Positions 15,237 through 24,178 are shown, counted from the stretch's first letter. The stretch is 30,749 nucleotides of DNA from Pseudomonadota bacterium (GCA_023423935.1 JAFAEQ010000032.1:1-30749), one strand, 5' to 3'. Numbers and translations are program-made. Notes: generated by a model not told the origin, from the letters alone.

Positions 15237-15841
15237 AGGGTGCTCTGCAATTCACCGCCGCCCAGCGCCTTTGCGAGCGCACGCCGCCCGCGCAGGATGT
15301 CGATCTTCACTTTCGCGAGCGAGATCCGCAGCGTCTGGGCAATGTCCTCGTAGGGCATTTCATCGAAGTGGTAGAGCACCAGCGGGACGCGCTGGTGTTC
15401 GGGCAACTTGCTCAATGCGCGGTCGATCAGCTCGCGGCGCATCTCGGTGTCGAGTCCCGAGAGCATGGTTTCCGGCGCCGCGAACTCGACTTCCGGCGCG
15501 TCATCTTCCTCATCGTCGCGGCGCATTTCGGAGAAGAACTGCCAGCGCTTGCGATAGCGCGAAAGATGATTGAGAGAGAGCCGGGTCGCGACGGTCTTGA
15601 GCCATCCCCCGGGAGTGGGACTGGTCTTCAGATGATCGAAGTTCTCGAACGCCTTGAGGAACACTTCCTGCGCAATGTCTTCCGCCCGCGCATCGTTGCC
15701 GAGGATGCGCGAAGTCGTCGAAAAGACCATGTCCTGAAAGGCTCGCATGAAGTCCGAAAATTCTCCGGATCGCTCCGGATCCCAGGTTGGTTTGGCCACG
15801 GTAAGGTGTCGTCGTTTATGGCTATAACCCGGCTCGGGCAC
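15233..15841 (-). CDS. ECF-type RNA polymerase sigma factor
   Basis: A 202-residue sigma-70 family factor with only regions 2 and 4. Region 2 spans about 32-105: FQDMVFSTTSRILGNDARAEDIAQEVFLKAF, then GGWLKTVATRLSLNHLSRYRKRW. An acidic linker rich in D/E follows. Region 4 spans about 135-195: LPEHQRVPLVLYHFDEMPYEDIAQTLRISLAKVKIDILRGRRAL, with its helix-turn-helix. It leads a tightly overlapping run with the anti-sigma candidate and the RDD protein, so it probably controls that run. The frame begins at a GTG (15839-15841). A second GTG at 15797-15799 (VAKPTWDPER) is equally possible and neither has a clear ribosome site. A sequence TGTAAC lies just upstream of the first GTG on this strand and could be part of an ECF-type promoter, but I cannot show this. 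Confidence 0.9.
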   Translation of the reverse strand: MPEPGYSHKRRHLTVAKPTWDPERSGEFSDFMRAFQDMVFSTTSRILGNDARAEDIAQEVFLKAFENFDHLKTSPTPGGWLKTVATRLSLNHLSRYRKRWQFFSEMRRDDEEDDAPEVEFAAPETMLSGLDTEMRRELIDRALSKLPEHQRVPLVLYHFDEMPYEDIAQTLRISLAKVKIDILRGRRALAKALGGGELQSTL

Positions 15842-16080
15842 GCAAAGTTACAGAATTGCTGCGATGGCGGAAAACCTCACGGTTCAGGGTCTGGCATCTG
15901 CGCTGCAGGGCGACACTTCAGGGAAACCCGGAACCATCCATCCGATCCATCTGCAGTTGTGCGTAACTTCACACGTTCATACTGATCGGCAAAACATCCT
16001 GCCGGCCATTTGACAAGTCTTGTTGGTCATCGGCGTGCGCTGCATAGTGCGCCTCCCTTCTCGAAGCTTCTGGTTATCGA

Positions 16081-18429
16081 ATGCTCCCGTCGATCGAATC
16101 GCGCATTGCCGCCGAACTCTCCGTCAAGCCTGTCCAGGTCAATGCTGCCGTCCAGTTGCTCGACGAAGGCGCGACGGTCCCGTTCATTGCGCGATATCGC
16201 AAGGAGGTCACGGGCGGCCTCGACGATGCGCAGCTGCGAACGCTCAGCGAGCGGCTGGTCTATCTGCGCGAGCTCGAGGAACGTCGTGCCACGATTCTGA
16301 AGAGCATCGAGGAACAAAAGAAGCTCACACCGGAGCTCAGAGAGAGCATCGAGTCGGCCGACAGCAAGCAGCGTCTGGAAGACTTGTATGCGCCTTACAA
16401 GCCGAAACGCCGCACCAAGGCTCAGATTGCGCGCGAAGCCGGGCTCGAACCCCTGGCCGATGCGTTGCTGGGCGATCCCACGCTGACCCCGGCGGTCGAA
16501 GCAGCCAAGTACCTGCGCGAGGCATTCAAGACCGAGCATGGCGATAACCCGGGTGTGCCGGATGTCAAAGCGGCGCTCGATGGTGCGCGCCAGATCCTTA
16601 CCGAGAAGTTCGCCGAAGATGCGGAGCTGCTCGGCAACCTGCGTTCGCATCTGCAGGATCACGGCGTGGTCGTCTCGACGATCGTCGAAGGCAAGGAAGA
16701 CGCGGGCGCGAAGTTTCGCGATTACTTCGACTATCGCGAAGCGATCAAGAACATTCCTTCGCACCGCGCGCTCGCGCTGTACCGCGGCCGCAGCGAAGAG
16801 ATTCTGCGACTCGCGCTGAAATTACCCGAAGAGCTGGGCGAGGCCGCGACCGTTCCCGCGCTCAACAACTGCGAACTGAAGATCGCCGCGCATTACCGGA
16901 TTGCGGATCAGGGGCGCCCCGGCGATGCATGGTTGAAGGAGACCGTGCGCTGGACCTGGCAGGTGAAGCTTGCGTGGCAGCTCGAGGCGGAGTTGTTCAC
17001 CGGATTGCGCGAACGTGCGGAAGAGGAGGCGATCCGTGTGTTCGGCAGCAATCTGAAGGATCTGCTCCTGGCCGCGCCGGCCGGTGCGCGCGTCACGATG
17101 GGACTCGACCCGGGTATCCGTACCGGCGTGAAAGTGGCCGTCGTCGATCGCACCGGCAAGGTGCTCGATACGGCGACGGTGTATCCGTTCCCGCCCCGCA
17201 ACGACCTGGAAGGTTCGTTGCATTCGCTCGCGGTACTCATCAAGAAGCATCAGGTCGAGCTGATCGGCATCGGCAACGGCACGGCCTCGCGTGAGACCGA
17301 TCGACTCGCTGCGGAGCTGATCAAGCGCCTGGATATGCCGAAGCTCACGAAAGTCGTCGTATCGGAAGCGGGTGCGTCGGTCTATTCGGCATCGGAGCTC
17401 GCCTCGAAGGAACTGCCGGAGCTGGACGTAAGTCTGCGCGGAGCCGTGTCCATCGCACGCCGTTTGCAGGATCCGCTCGCGGAGCTCGTGAAGATCGATC
17501 CGAAGTCGATCGGCGTCGGCCAATACCAGCACGACGTCAATCAAAGTCGCCTGGCGAAGTCGCTCGATGCGGTCGTTGAGGACTGCGTGAACGCGGTCGG
17601 CGTCGACGTGAATACCGCCTCGCCCGCATTGCTTTCGCGCGTATCGGGACTGAGCACGACACTCGCGGAGAACATCGTCAAGCACCGCAACGAGAACGGC
17701 GCGTTCGAAGATCGCACCGCGTTGAAGAAAGTCAGCCGGCTCGGACCGAAAGCGTTCGAACAGGCCGCGGGCTTTCTGCGCATCGTCGAGGGCAGTAATC
17801 CGCTCGACAGCTCAGCCGTGCACCCGGAGGCATACCCCGTCGTGGAAAAGATCCTCGCGGACCTGCGCAAGCCGATCGGAGAGGTTCTGCGCGACAGCAC
17901 CAGTCTGAAGCGCATCGAGCCGTCCAGGTACGTGGACGAGCGGTTCGGTTTGCCGACCGTCAAGGACATCTTGCGCGAGCTGGAGAAGCCGGGGCGCGAT
18001 CCGCGACCTGAATTCAAGACGGCTGCGTTCAAGGAAGGTGTCGAGGAACTGAAAGACTTGCAGCCTGGCATGGTGCTGGAAGGCGTGGTGACGAACGTCA
18101 CGAACTTCGGCGCGTTCGTGGACATCGGCGTGCATCAGGACGGCCTTGTACACATTTCCATGATGTCCACCAAGTTCGTAAAGGATCCGCGCGAGGTCGT
18201 GAAGGCGGGCGACGTCGTCAAAGTGAAAGTGCTCGAGGTGGATGTCGCTCGCAAGCGCATCGCACTGACGATGCGACTGGAAGATTCGGCTGCACGTCCG
18301 CGCCCGGCCGGCGAGCAGCCTGATCGCAATCGTCGTCCTCAGGCGGCGCCGAAATTGCCGGCGCGCGAATCGCAGCCCGTTGGAAGCGGCCTCATGGCCG
18401 AGGCGTTCGCTCGAGCACAGCGCAAGTAA
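16081..18429 (+). CDS. tex: Tex family RNA-binding transcription accessory protein
   Basis: A 782-residue cytosolic nucleic-acid-binding protein found in nearly all bacteria and linked to transcription and RNA quality control. Domains run in the usual order: an N-terminal helical part with VPFIARYRKEVTGGLDDAQLR and LEDLYAPYKPKRRTKAQIA; a YqgF/RNase H-like domain beginning at about 339 with MGLDPGIRTGVKVAVVD; a helix-hairpin-helix region near 500-560 (DVNTASPALLSRVSGLSTTLAENIV); and a C-terminal S1 RNA-binding domain at about 661-733 (MVLEGVVTNVTNFGAFVDIGVHQDGLVHIS). A basic tail ends the protein. ATG at 16081 gives the expected N-terminus; no strong ribosome site is seen. It is divergent from the sigma factor gene with about 240 bases between them. 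Confidence 0.96.
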   Translation: MLPSIESRIAAELSVKPVQVNAAVQLLDEGATVPFIARYRKEVTGGLDDAQLRTLSERLVYLRELEERRATILKSIEEQKKLTPELRESIESADSKQRLEDLYAPYKPKRRTKAQIAREAGLEPLADALLGDPTLTPAVEAAKYLREAFKTEHGDNPGVPDVKAALDGARQILTEKFAEDAELLGNLRSHLQDHGVVVSTIVEGKEDAGAKFRDYFDYREAIKNIPSHRALALYRGRSEEILRLALKLPEELGEAATVPALNNCELKIAAHYRIADQGRPGDAWLKETVRWTWQVKLAWQLEAELFTGLRERAEEEAIRVFGSNLKDLLLAAPAGARVTMGLDPGIRTGVKVAVVDRTGKVLDTATVYPFPPRNDLEGSLHSLAVLIKKHQVELIGIGNGTASRETDRLAAELIKRLDMPKLTKVVVSEAGASVYSASELASKELPELDVSLRGAVSIARRLQDPLAELVKIDPKSIGVGQYQHDVNQSRLAKSLDAVVEDCVNAVGVDVNTASPALLSRVSGLSTTLAENIVKHRNENGAFEDRTALKKVSRLGPKAFEQAAGFLRIVEGSNPLDSSAVHPEAYPVVEKILADLRKPIGEVLRDSTSLKRIEPSRYVDERFGLPTVKDILRELEKPGRDPRPEFKTAAFKEGVEELKDLQPGMVLEGVVTNVTNFGAFVDIGVHQDGLVHISMMSTKFVKDPREVVKAGDVVKVKVLEVDVARKRIALTMRLEDSAARPRPAGEQPDRNRRPQAAPKLPARESQPVGSGLMAEAFARAQRK

Positions 18430-18461
18430 GCGCCGAGCAATCCCGACGTAGCCATCCGAAC

Positions 18462-18482
18462 GACCCCGACGATGTCGGGGTC
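18462..18482. terminator. Terminator-like hairpin between convergent tex and a small gene
   Basis: Arms GACCCCGAC (18462-18470) and GTCGGGGTC (18474-18482) form a perfect 9-bp stem with a GAT loop, 33 bases after the tex stop and 26 bases before the end of the convergent gene. There is no T run on either side, so if it terminates it is not a standard intrinsic terminator. Confidence 0.5.
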
Positions 18483-18508
18483 ACCCGTCGATCGACTGGA
18501 TTCGATTT

Positions 18509-18763
18509 TCAGAAGCGACGGCGGCGAGGGACCGTGCCCGGCTCGTCGATGTCGTAATCGTCGATATCGGAGAGTTGCGCCGCGGTTTCCATCTCCTCGC
18601 GACGACGTTCGAGTCGACGCCAGGCGGGCTCGCCGACTTTCGGCGCACCTTTCTTGCGTTTGTCGAAGTCATCCAGAAGATGTTCCAGCGAAGAATCGTC
18701 CGAGTCGGCCGCGACGTCGTCCTCTTCGTCGTCAAATTCCTCTGATTCCGGCTTCTCGCTCAT
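18509..18763 (-). CDS. Small acidic hypothetical protein
   Basis: An 84-residue protein. The N-terminal half is very acidic (SEEFDDEEDDVAADSDDSS). The second half holds a basic linker (DFDKRKKGAPK) and a helix pattern, GEPAWRRLERRREEMETAAQL, followed by SDIDDYDIDE and a basic end (PRRRRF). Short proteins with a W-R-x-L/I-E helix and a D-D-Y/F-D ending are common in gammaproteobacteria (PA3496-like), which is the closest relation I can suggest. ATG at 18761-18763 is taken as the start; an in-frame GTG three codons upstream is an alternative. It is convergent with tex. Function unknown. Confidence 0.68.
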   Translation of the reverse strand: MSEKPESEEFDDEEDDVAADSDDSSLEHLLDDFDKRKKGAPKVGEPAWRRLERRREEMETAAQLSDIDDYDIDEPGTVPRRRRF

Positions 18764-18964
18764 TCCTGGCACCGATGTTCGATCGGGATAGAACAGGCAA
18801 CTTGGCTGAGTGCGGAAATTTATAAGGGGAATATGTCAGCCCTGCAATAGCAGCGTCCGCAGTCAATGAGAGACACGTCGCGATTCGTGCAGAAGAACTT
18901 CGATCGCCTATAGCCGCCTGAGTCATTCGGCAAGGGACGCAGCGAACCGTCGCACCTCGCGGAA

Positions 18965-20182
18965 TCACTTAATGAGCTGATTGAGCTGGAAAATGGGCAG
19001 CAGCATCGCAAGCACGATCAGCAGCACCAGTCCGCCCATCACGAGAATCATCAATGGTCCGAGCAGACCGACGAACGTACTAAGGATCGAATCCATCTCG
19101 CGCTCCTGGTTCGTCGCAGCGCGATCCAGCATGGTTTCGAGATCACCGCTGGTCTCGCCGCTTGCGATGAGATGAATCATCATCGGCGGAAACATGCGCG
19201 TGGCCGCAAGCGAACGACCGATCGCGGCTCCTTCACGAATCTTGGTGGCCGCTTCCTGCACCGCTTCGCGCATCGGCAGGTTGGTGACGACCTCGCCCGA
19301 AATGCGTAAGGCTTCGAGTACCGGCACTGCGCTGGAGGTCAGAGTGGCCAGCGTTCGCGCAAAGCGTGCGGTGTTGTTGCCCCGGACCACCTTGCCGATG
19401 AGCGGCATGTGCAGCAGCGTCGCATGGAAGCGCTTGCGGGCTTTTGGATCGCGCAGCCAGCGAGTGAACAGCCAGATCCCGAGGCCGAGGCACAGGATCA
19501 CGAGCCAGCCCCAGTCGCGGGAAAAATCGGAGAACGCGATCAGCATCTTGGTGAGAAGCGGCAACTGCGTCTTCGAAGATTCGAACTGGGTGACGATCTT
19601 CGGGACGACGAACGCAAGCAGCAGAAAGACAATGCCGGTACAGACGACCAGCAGCATCACCGGATAGAGCATCGCGTTCATCGTGCGGCTGCGCAGCTGT
19701 TCGCGACTCTCGGTGTAGTCCGCCAGTCGTTCGAGCACTGTATCCAGGTGACCGGATTGTTCGCCGGCCGCAACCGTCGCGCGATACAGCTCGGGAAAGA
19801 CCCGCGGGAAGTCTGCAAGACCGTCGGCAAGCGCGTGACCTTCCAGCACCTTGGCTCGCACGCCGAGCACGACGCTCTTGATGCGGGGCTTTTCCGTCTG
19901 TTCGGCGACGGCCTGCAGCGCTTCATCGAGCGGCAGGCCTGAACGCACCAAAGTCGCGAGCTGGCGCGTCAGCAGTGAGACGTCGGAAGCGGAAATGCCA
20001 CTACGCAAACTGAACGAGACGCGCCGCTCCTTCTTCTCCTGCTGCGCCACTTCGTGGATGGCGACGGGGAGCAGATTGCGATCGCGAAGAAGCTGGCGCA
20101 CCTGACGTGCGGTATCGCCCTCGAGAACGCCTTTGCGCTCACGGCCCGTACTGTCGACTGCGGTGTACTCGAAGGCGCCCAT
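18965..20182 (-). CDS. gspF: Type II secretion inner-membrane platform protein GspF
   Basis: A 405-residue polytopic membrane protein that forms the type II secretion platform and couples the GspE ATPase to pseudopilus assembly. The start, MGAFEYTAVDSTGRERKGVLEGDTARQ, is typical of GspF. Two T2SSF cytosolic domains (about 70-190 and 272-395) each precede membrane segments: TMNAMLYPVMLLVVCTGIVFLLLAFVVPK and the final LLGPLMILVMGGLVLLIVLAMLLPIFQLNQLI, plus a middle one near 222-242. The signature ASGETSGDLETMLDRAA is present, as is its first-half partner AAGEQSGHLDTVLERLA. The stop is TAA-like TTA at 18965. Upstream is gspE on the same strand, separated by about 146 bases of repeats. No gspG follows; the next gene is the small acidic protein. 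Confidence 0.95.
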   Translation of the reverse strand: MGAFEYTAVDSTGRERKGVLEGDTARQVRQLLRDRNLLPVAIHEVAQQEKKERRVSFSLRSGISASDVSLLTRQLATLVRSGLPLDEALQAVAEQTEKPRIKSVVLGVRAKVLEGHALADGLADFPRVFPELYRATVAAGEQSGHLDTVLERLADYTESREQLRSRTMNAMLYPVMLLVVCTGIVFLLLAFVVPKIVTQFESSKTQLPLLTKMLIAFSDFSRDWGWLVILCLGLGIWLFTRWLRDPKARKRFHATLLHMPLIGKVVRGNNTARFARTLATLTSSAVPVLEALRISGEVVTNLPMREAVQEAATKIREGAAIGRSLAATRMFPPMMIHLIASGETSGDLETMLDRAATNQEREMDSILSTFVGLLGPLMILVMGGLVLLIVLAMLLPIFQLNQLIK

Positions 20183-20183
20183 T

Positions 20184-20225
20184 AGGAGAGAGGCTGAAGG
20201 CTGTAGGCTGAAGGCTGTAGGTCAG
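20184..20225 (+). repeat. Heptanucleotide array (AGGCTGW) upstream of gspF
   Basis: In one 7-base phase: AGGAGAG, AGGCTGA, AGGCTGT, AGGCTGA, AGGCTGT, AGGTCAG. The array abuts the gspF start codon (20180-20182) and so lies where its ribosome site should be on the minus strand, where it reads as pyrimidine-rich sequence. Confidence 0.8.
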
Positions 20226-20256
20226 CAAGCATGAACTAAGTCTCGGTTCTGATTCT

Positions 20257-20321
20257 CAGGCTCTAGGGGATTAAGTCTGCGTGAATTTTTTCTGAGCCTA
20301 GCGCCTAGGGCCTAGAGCCTG
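20257..20321. repeat. Inverted repeat and second heptanucleotide array in the gspE-gspF spacer
   Basis: CAGGCTCTAGG (20257-20267) and CCTAGAGCCTG (20311-20321) are perfect 11-bp arms. The right arm is part of a 7-base array: GAGCCTA, GCGCCTA, GGGCCTA, GAGCCTG (20294-20321). The loop holds an AATTTTTTC run. It ends 7 bases after the end of gspE as read on the minus strand. Confidence 0.75.
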
Positions 20322-20328
20322 GCTCCGT

Positions 20329-21873
20329 TCAATCCTCTCTCGTGACGCGCAACACCTCTTCGATGGTGGTCACGCCCGACAGAATCCTGGCGCGTCCATC
20401 GTCGCGGATGCTCGGCGTCAAGGTGCGTGCATGCCGCTCCATTTCCTGTTCGCTCGCGCCGTCGTGAATCATGGTGCGCATGGCATCGTCGATCATGACC
20501 AGCTCGTAGATGCCGGTACGACCCTTGAATCCCATTGCCGTTTCGACGCCGGGTCGATACAGGGTGGGCGAGGGTGCATCGGCGGGGACGTTGAGCAGTC
20601 GACGTTCGTACTCGCCAGCCACGTAGGGTTCCTTCGTCTCGGGATTGAGCACGCGCACCAGGCGCTGAGCGAGCACACCGACGAGACTCGAGGAGAGCAG
20701 GAAGGGTTCGACGCCCATATCGCGCAATCGCGTCACCGCGCCGACGGCGGTGTTGGTGTGCAGTGTCGAGAGCACCAGATGTCCGGTGAGCGAGGCTTGC
20801 ACCGCGATATGCGCCGTTTCGAGGTCGCGGATTTCGCCGACCATCACCACGTCAGGATCCTGACGCAGGATGGCGCGCAGGCCGCGCGCGAAGGTCATCT
20901 CAACCTTCGTATTCACCTGCGTCTGCCCGATCCCATCGATGTAGTACTCGATAGGATCCTCGACCGTCATGATGTTGCGGGTGTTGTCGTTGATGCGCTC
21001 GAGCGCCGAGTAAAGCGTCGTCGTCTTACCAGAGCCGGTCGGCCCGGTCACCAGCAGGATGCCGTGGGGCTTATGGATGAGCTCATCCATGAGCTTCTGA
21101 GTGCGCGGCTCCATGCCGAGCGAATTGAGCTCGAGCCGTCCGGCCTGCTTGTCCAACAGACGCAGCACGACGCGCTCGCCATGACCTGCGGGAATCGTCG
21201 AGACGCGCACGTCCACCGCGCGACCGGCAATGCGCAGTGAAATGCGACCGTCCTGCGGAAGGCGCTTCTCGGCAATGTCCAGTTTCGACATGACCTTGAT
21301 GCGCGAGACGACCAGCGGAGCGACAGCGCGCTTGGATTGGAGTGCCTCACGCAACACGCCGTCCACGCGGAACCGCACGACCAGGCGATTCTCGAAGGGT
21401 TCGATATGGATATCCGACGCGTTGTCCTTGACGGCCTGCGTCAGGATCGCGTTGATCAGTTTGATGATCGGTGCGTGATCATCGCTTTCGAGCAGATCCG
21501 ACGGTTCGGGCAGATCCTGCGCAAGATGCGCCAGATCCGTGTCGTCGTCGAACCCTTCCACCATCTGCATGGCGGAGCTGCTGCCGCCCTCGTAACGCTT
21601 GCGCAACAATTCATCGAACTGATCCGCATCGACGCGCCGTAGTTGCAATGGCATGCCCAGCACGCGCCGTACCTCGGCGATGCTCGAGGGCTGAGCGCCT
21701 ACCCGATACACCGCTTCGGCGACGCCATCTTCGATGTTCTGGATCAGCACACCGTGCCGCTTGCAGAACGCGAAGGACAAATGCTGTACGACGACCGGCG
21801 GCAGCGCGGCTGCAACCTTCGGCGTAATGGCCGGTTCTTCGACCAGCGACAGTGTTCCAGCGTCGACGCTCAT
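20329..21873 (-). CDS. gspE: Type II secretion ATPase GspE, lacking the tetracysteine zinc site
   Basis: A 514-residue cytosolic ATPase that drives type II secretion. The N-terminal domain (about 1-130) binds the GspL partner. The ATPase domain has Walker A GPTGSGKTTT with K283, an Asp box (MTVEDPIEYY), Walker B (DPDVVMVGEIRD) and a His box (LTGHLVLSTLHTN). In most GspE proteins a CxxC...CxxC zinc subdomain follows. Here the same segment reads LNPETKEPY and later YRPGVETAMGFKGRTGIYEL, so all four cysteines are replaced while the flanking motifs remain. The ATPase motifs are intact, so activity is expected without zinc. ATG at 21871-21873 has GAGGAGG upstream of it. gspD ends 46 bases upstream. 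Confidence 0.95.
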   Translation of the reverse strand: MSVDAGTLSLVEEPAITPKVAAALPPVVVQHLSFAFCKRHGVLIQNIEDGVAEAVYRVGAQPSSIAEVRRVLGMPLQLRRVDADQFDELLRKRYEGGSSSAMQMVEGFDDDTDLAHLAQDLPEPSDLLESDDHAPIIKLINAILTQAVKDNASDIHIEPFENRLVVRFRVDGVLREALQSKRAVAPLVVSRIKVMSKLDIAEKRLPQDGRISLRIAGRAVDVRVSTIPAGHGERVVLRLLDKQAGRLELNSLGMEPRTQKLMDELIHKPHGILLVTGPTGSGKTTTLYSALERINDNTRNIMTVEDPIEYYIDGIGQTQVNTKVEMTFARGLRAILRQDPDVVMVGEIRDLETAHIAVQASLTGHLVLSTLHTNTAVGAVTRLRDMGVEPFLLSSSLVGVLAQRLVRVLNPETKEPYVAGEYERRLLNVPADAPSPTLYRPGVETAMGFKGRTGIYELVMIDDAMRTMIHDGASEQEMERHARTLTPSIRDDGRARILSGVTTIEEVLRVTRED

Positions 21874-21919
21874 GTCGACCTCCTCGAGAGAGCCTATCCG
21901 CTTAACGCATCCCGCGTGA

Positions 21920-24154
21920 CTACGGGTTCGGCGTCTCTTGTTCAGTAGACGGTGGTTCGGGGCGCGGCGATGTCGATTCGTTCGGCACCACTTGCGGCTC
22001 GCTCGCAGGCGGAAGGGGCCGTGTCTTCAGCTTTTCTTCTTCCGTCGCCTCATCCGTGCCAGGTGCAGGCGGGGCCGCACCCGCCGTAGGATCTGCGTAG
22101 CGCGAGAGATCCTCGATAGGCGGCAGCAGCGGCTGACGCTCACCAGGCAGCAGCGTCACCTTGCCCTTGCGGCGATTCATCTGCTGATCACGCAGTACGT
22201 TGTACTTGGCATTCGTCTGCACCGCAGCCTGCGTGGCATCGCGCAGGATGGTGGGCCTGATGAAGACCATCAGATTGCGCTTTTCCTTGTTGCCGCTGCG
22301 GGTCTTGAACAACTCGCCGAGGATCGGGATCGCGCCCAGCACGGGAACGCGGTTCTCGTTCTCGATCGCGGCCTCGCGAATCAGACCGCCCAGGACGATG
22401 ACGCCGCCATCTTCGACCATCACGGTCGTGCTGATCGTGCGCTTGTTCGTAATCAGATCGACCGCGCCTTCGGTGCTGGATGCGAGGTCGGAGTTTTCCT
22501 GTTCGATCTTCAACGTGACGGCATTGCCTTCATTGATCTTCGGCGTGATCTTCAGGATGGTGCCGACTTCCTCGCGCTGAATGGTCTGGAACGGATTGAC
22601 CGATCCGTTGTTGTTGCCGCTCGTATTGGTGTATTGGCCGGTGATAAAGGGCACTTCCTGCGCCACCTTGATCTCGGCCTCTTCGTTGTTGAGCGTCGTG
22701 ACCGAGGGTGTCTGCAGAATGTTGGTGTTCGCGTCACCCCGCAGCGCTCGCAGGAGCAGAGCGAAGTTCGTGCCGCTATCCAGGAACCTTCCTGCGCCGA
22801 GCGTAAGGCCTGTCGGCAGGCCGCTCTGGGCCAGCGACTCCGGATTGTCGATGGCGGCGGCAATGCTGCCGATGCTGGCATTGCCCACGGCCTGATTGAA
22901 CGTACCGATCGGGACGGTGCTGTCGGAATCGGTATTGCCGACCGCCCAGTTAACACCGAGCTGTGCGGCCTTGGTCGTGGAGACCTCAACGAGGATCGCC
23001 TCGATCAGGACCTGCGGGCGACGGATGTCGAGCTTGTCTACGACCGACATGATCGAACGCATGATCGCGGGCGGGGCGGTGACGATGAGCGCGTTGTTCT
23101 GCGCGTCGGACCAGATCGAAACTCCCTTGTCTGCCGCAGCGGCGGCGCCCGCAGCACCTGCTGGTGCAGGAGGAGCACCCGGAGTCGCCTGAACGATGCC
23201 CGTGATCTGTTCCTTCAGTTTGGTCGCGATGGTTTCGGCATCGGCGTAGCGCAGGTACCGGACCTGCGTGTCGCCGCCGGCCTCGAGCGGTGTATCGAGA
23301 TGAGCGATCAACGCCTTGAGCCGCAGGCGCTGCGATTGCTCGCCCGTGAGCAGGACGCTGTTGGTGCGATCGTCCGCGACGACCTTGGCCTGTTGAGCGC
23401 CGGCTTCCTGCTGAGGGCCTGGGCCTGTGTTCAGAGAGTTGAGCACACGCACGATGTCGGCGGCACTCGCATTCTCCAGGCGGACGATGTCGACATCCTC
23501 GTCGCCGGCCTGATCGATGCGCTGGATGATGTGCATCATCCGATTCACGTTGGAGGCGCGGTCGGAAATGATCAGGGTGTTCGAGCTCTGGTGCGCCACG
23601 AAATGCGCACCCTGTGGCAGCAGCGGCCGCAGTACTGGGACGAGCGCGGCGGCATTCACGTTCTTGACGGGGATCACCTGCGTGACGATTTCATCGGACG
23701 TGGAACTCACGCGGGATGGCAGATCGTTGCCTGCCATCCAGCGGGAGTTCTGGGCGGGAACGATTTTCACCACGTTGTCGCCCGCCGGCACGGCCACGAA
23801 GTCGTGAACCTGAAGCACGGACAGGAACGCCTGATAGAAGGCGTCGGCAGTCATCGGTGTCGACGAAAGAATCGTCACCTGCGCACGTACGCGAGGATCG
23901 ATGATGAAAGTCTTCCCCGTAATCGACTGGACGGCCTGTACGACCAGCGAAAGATCTGCGTCCTTGAAGTTGGGCGTGATCGTCTGCTGGTTCTGCTGGT
24001 TCTGTTGACCCTGTCGATTCTGCTGAGCTTGCTGAGTCTGCTGCGCGTAGCCAGCCGACAACGTCAGGCTGAGTGTCAGTGCAAACAGCAGGGGCCGCAG
24101 GCGGCGAGCTCTGCCGCGGGAGTGCGTCCGCAATGCGTTATCGGAAATCGTCAT
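21920..24154 (-). CDS. gspD: Type II secretion outer-membrane secretin GspD
   Basis: A 744-residue secretin that forms the outer-membrane channel. The signal peptide ends near residue 37 (SAGYA). A glutamine/asparagine-rich linker (about 38-57) precedes the N0 domain (ITPNFKDADLSLVVQAVQSITGKTFIID). The N1-N3 repeats follow, with VIPVKNVNAAALVPVLRPLLP and VDIVRLENASAADIVRVLNSL. The secretin core (about 480-660) contains RALRGDANTNILQTPSVTTLNNEEAEI, VPFITGQ, and the end motif VPVLGAIPILGELFKTR with RNLMVFIRPTI. The C-terminal tail is long, proline-rich and likely includes the S domain that binds a pilotin. ATG at 24152-24154 has AAGG 8 bases upstream. It lies 24 bases after gspC and 46 before gspE. 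Confidence 0.96.
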   Translation of the reverse strand: MTISDNALRTHSRGRARRLRPLLFALTLSLTLSAGYAQQTQQAQQNRQGQQNQQNQQTITPNFKDADLSLVVQAVQSITGKTFIIDPRVRAQVTILSSTPMTADAFYQAFLSVLQVHDFVAVPAGDNVVKIVPAQNSRWMAGNDLPSRVSSTSDEIVTQVIPVKNVNAAALVPVLRPLLPQGAHFVAHQSSNTLIISDRASNVNRMMHIIQRIDQAGDEDVDIVRLENASAADIVRVLNSLNTGPGPQQEAGAQQAKVVADDRTNSVLLTGEQSQRLRLKALIAHLDTPLEAGGDTQVRYLRYADAETIATKLKEQITGIVQATPGAPPAPAGAAGAAAAADKGVSIWSDAQNNALIVTAPPAIMRSIMSVVDKLDIRRPQVLIEAILVEVSTTKAAQLGVNWAVGNTDSDSTVPIGTFNQAVGNASIGSIAAAIDNPESLAQSGLPTGLTLGAGRFLDSGTNFALLLRALRGDANTNILQTPSVTTLNNEEAEIKVAQEVPFITGQYTNTSGNNNGSVNPFQTIQREEVGTILKITPKINEGNAVTLKIEQENSDLASSTEGAVDLITNKRTISTTVMVEDGGVIVLGGLIREAAIENENRVPVLGAIPILGELFKTRSGNKEKRNLMVFIRPTILRDATQAAVQTNAKYNVLRDQQMNRRKGKVTLLPGERQPLLPPIEDLSRYADPTAGAAPPAPGTDEATEEEKLKTRPLPPASEPQVVPNESTSPRPEPPSTEQETPNP

Positions 24155-24178
24155 GCACGAACCTTAAGGCAGATGTAG

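Noticed and set aside
14776..15282. N-terminal extension of the RDD protein frame to 15282
   Set aside because: It would overlap the anti-sigma candidate fully; the signal peptide and coupled ATG start at 14775.
21938..24178. 746-codon plus-strand open frame
   Set aside because: It is the antisense of gspD, whose secretin motifs are unmistakable; the frame is long because of high GC and codon bias.
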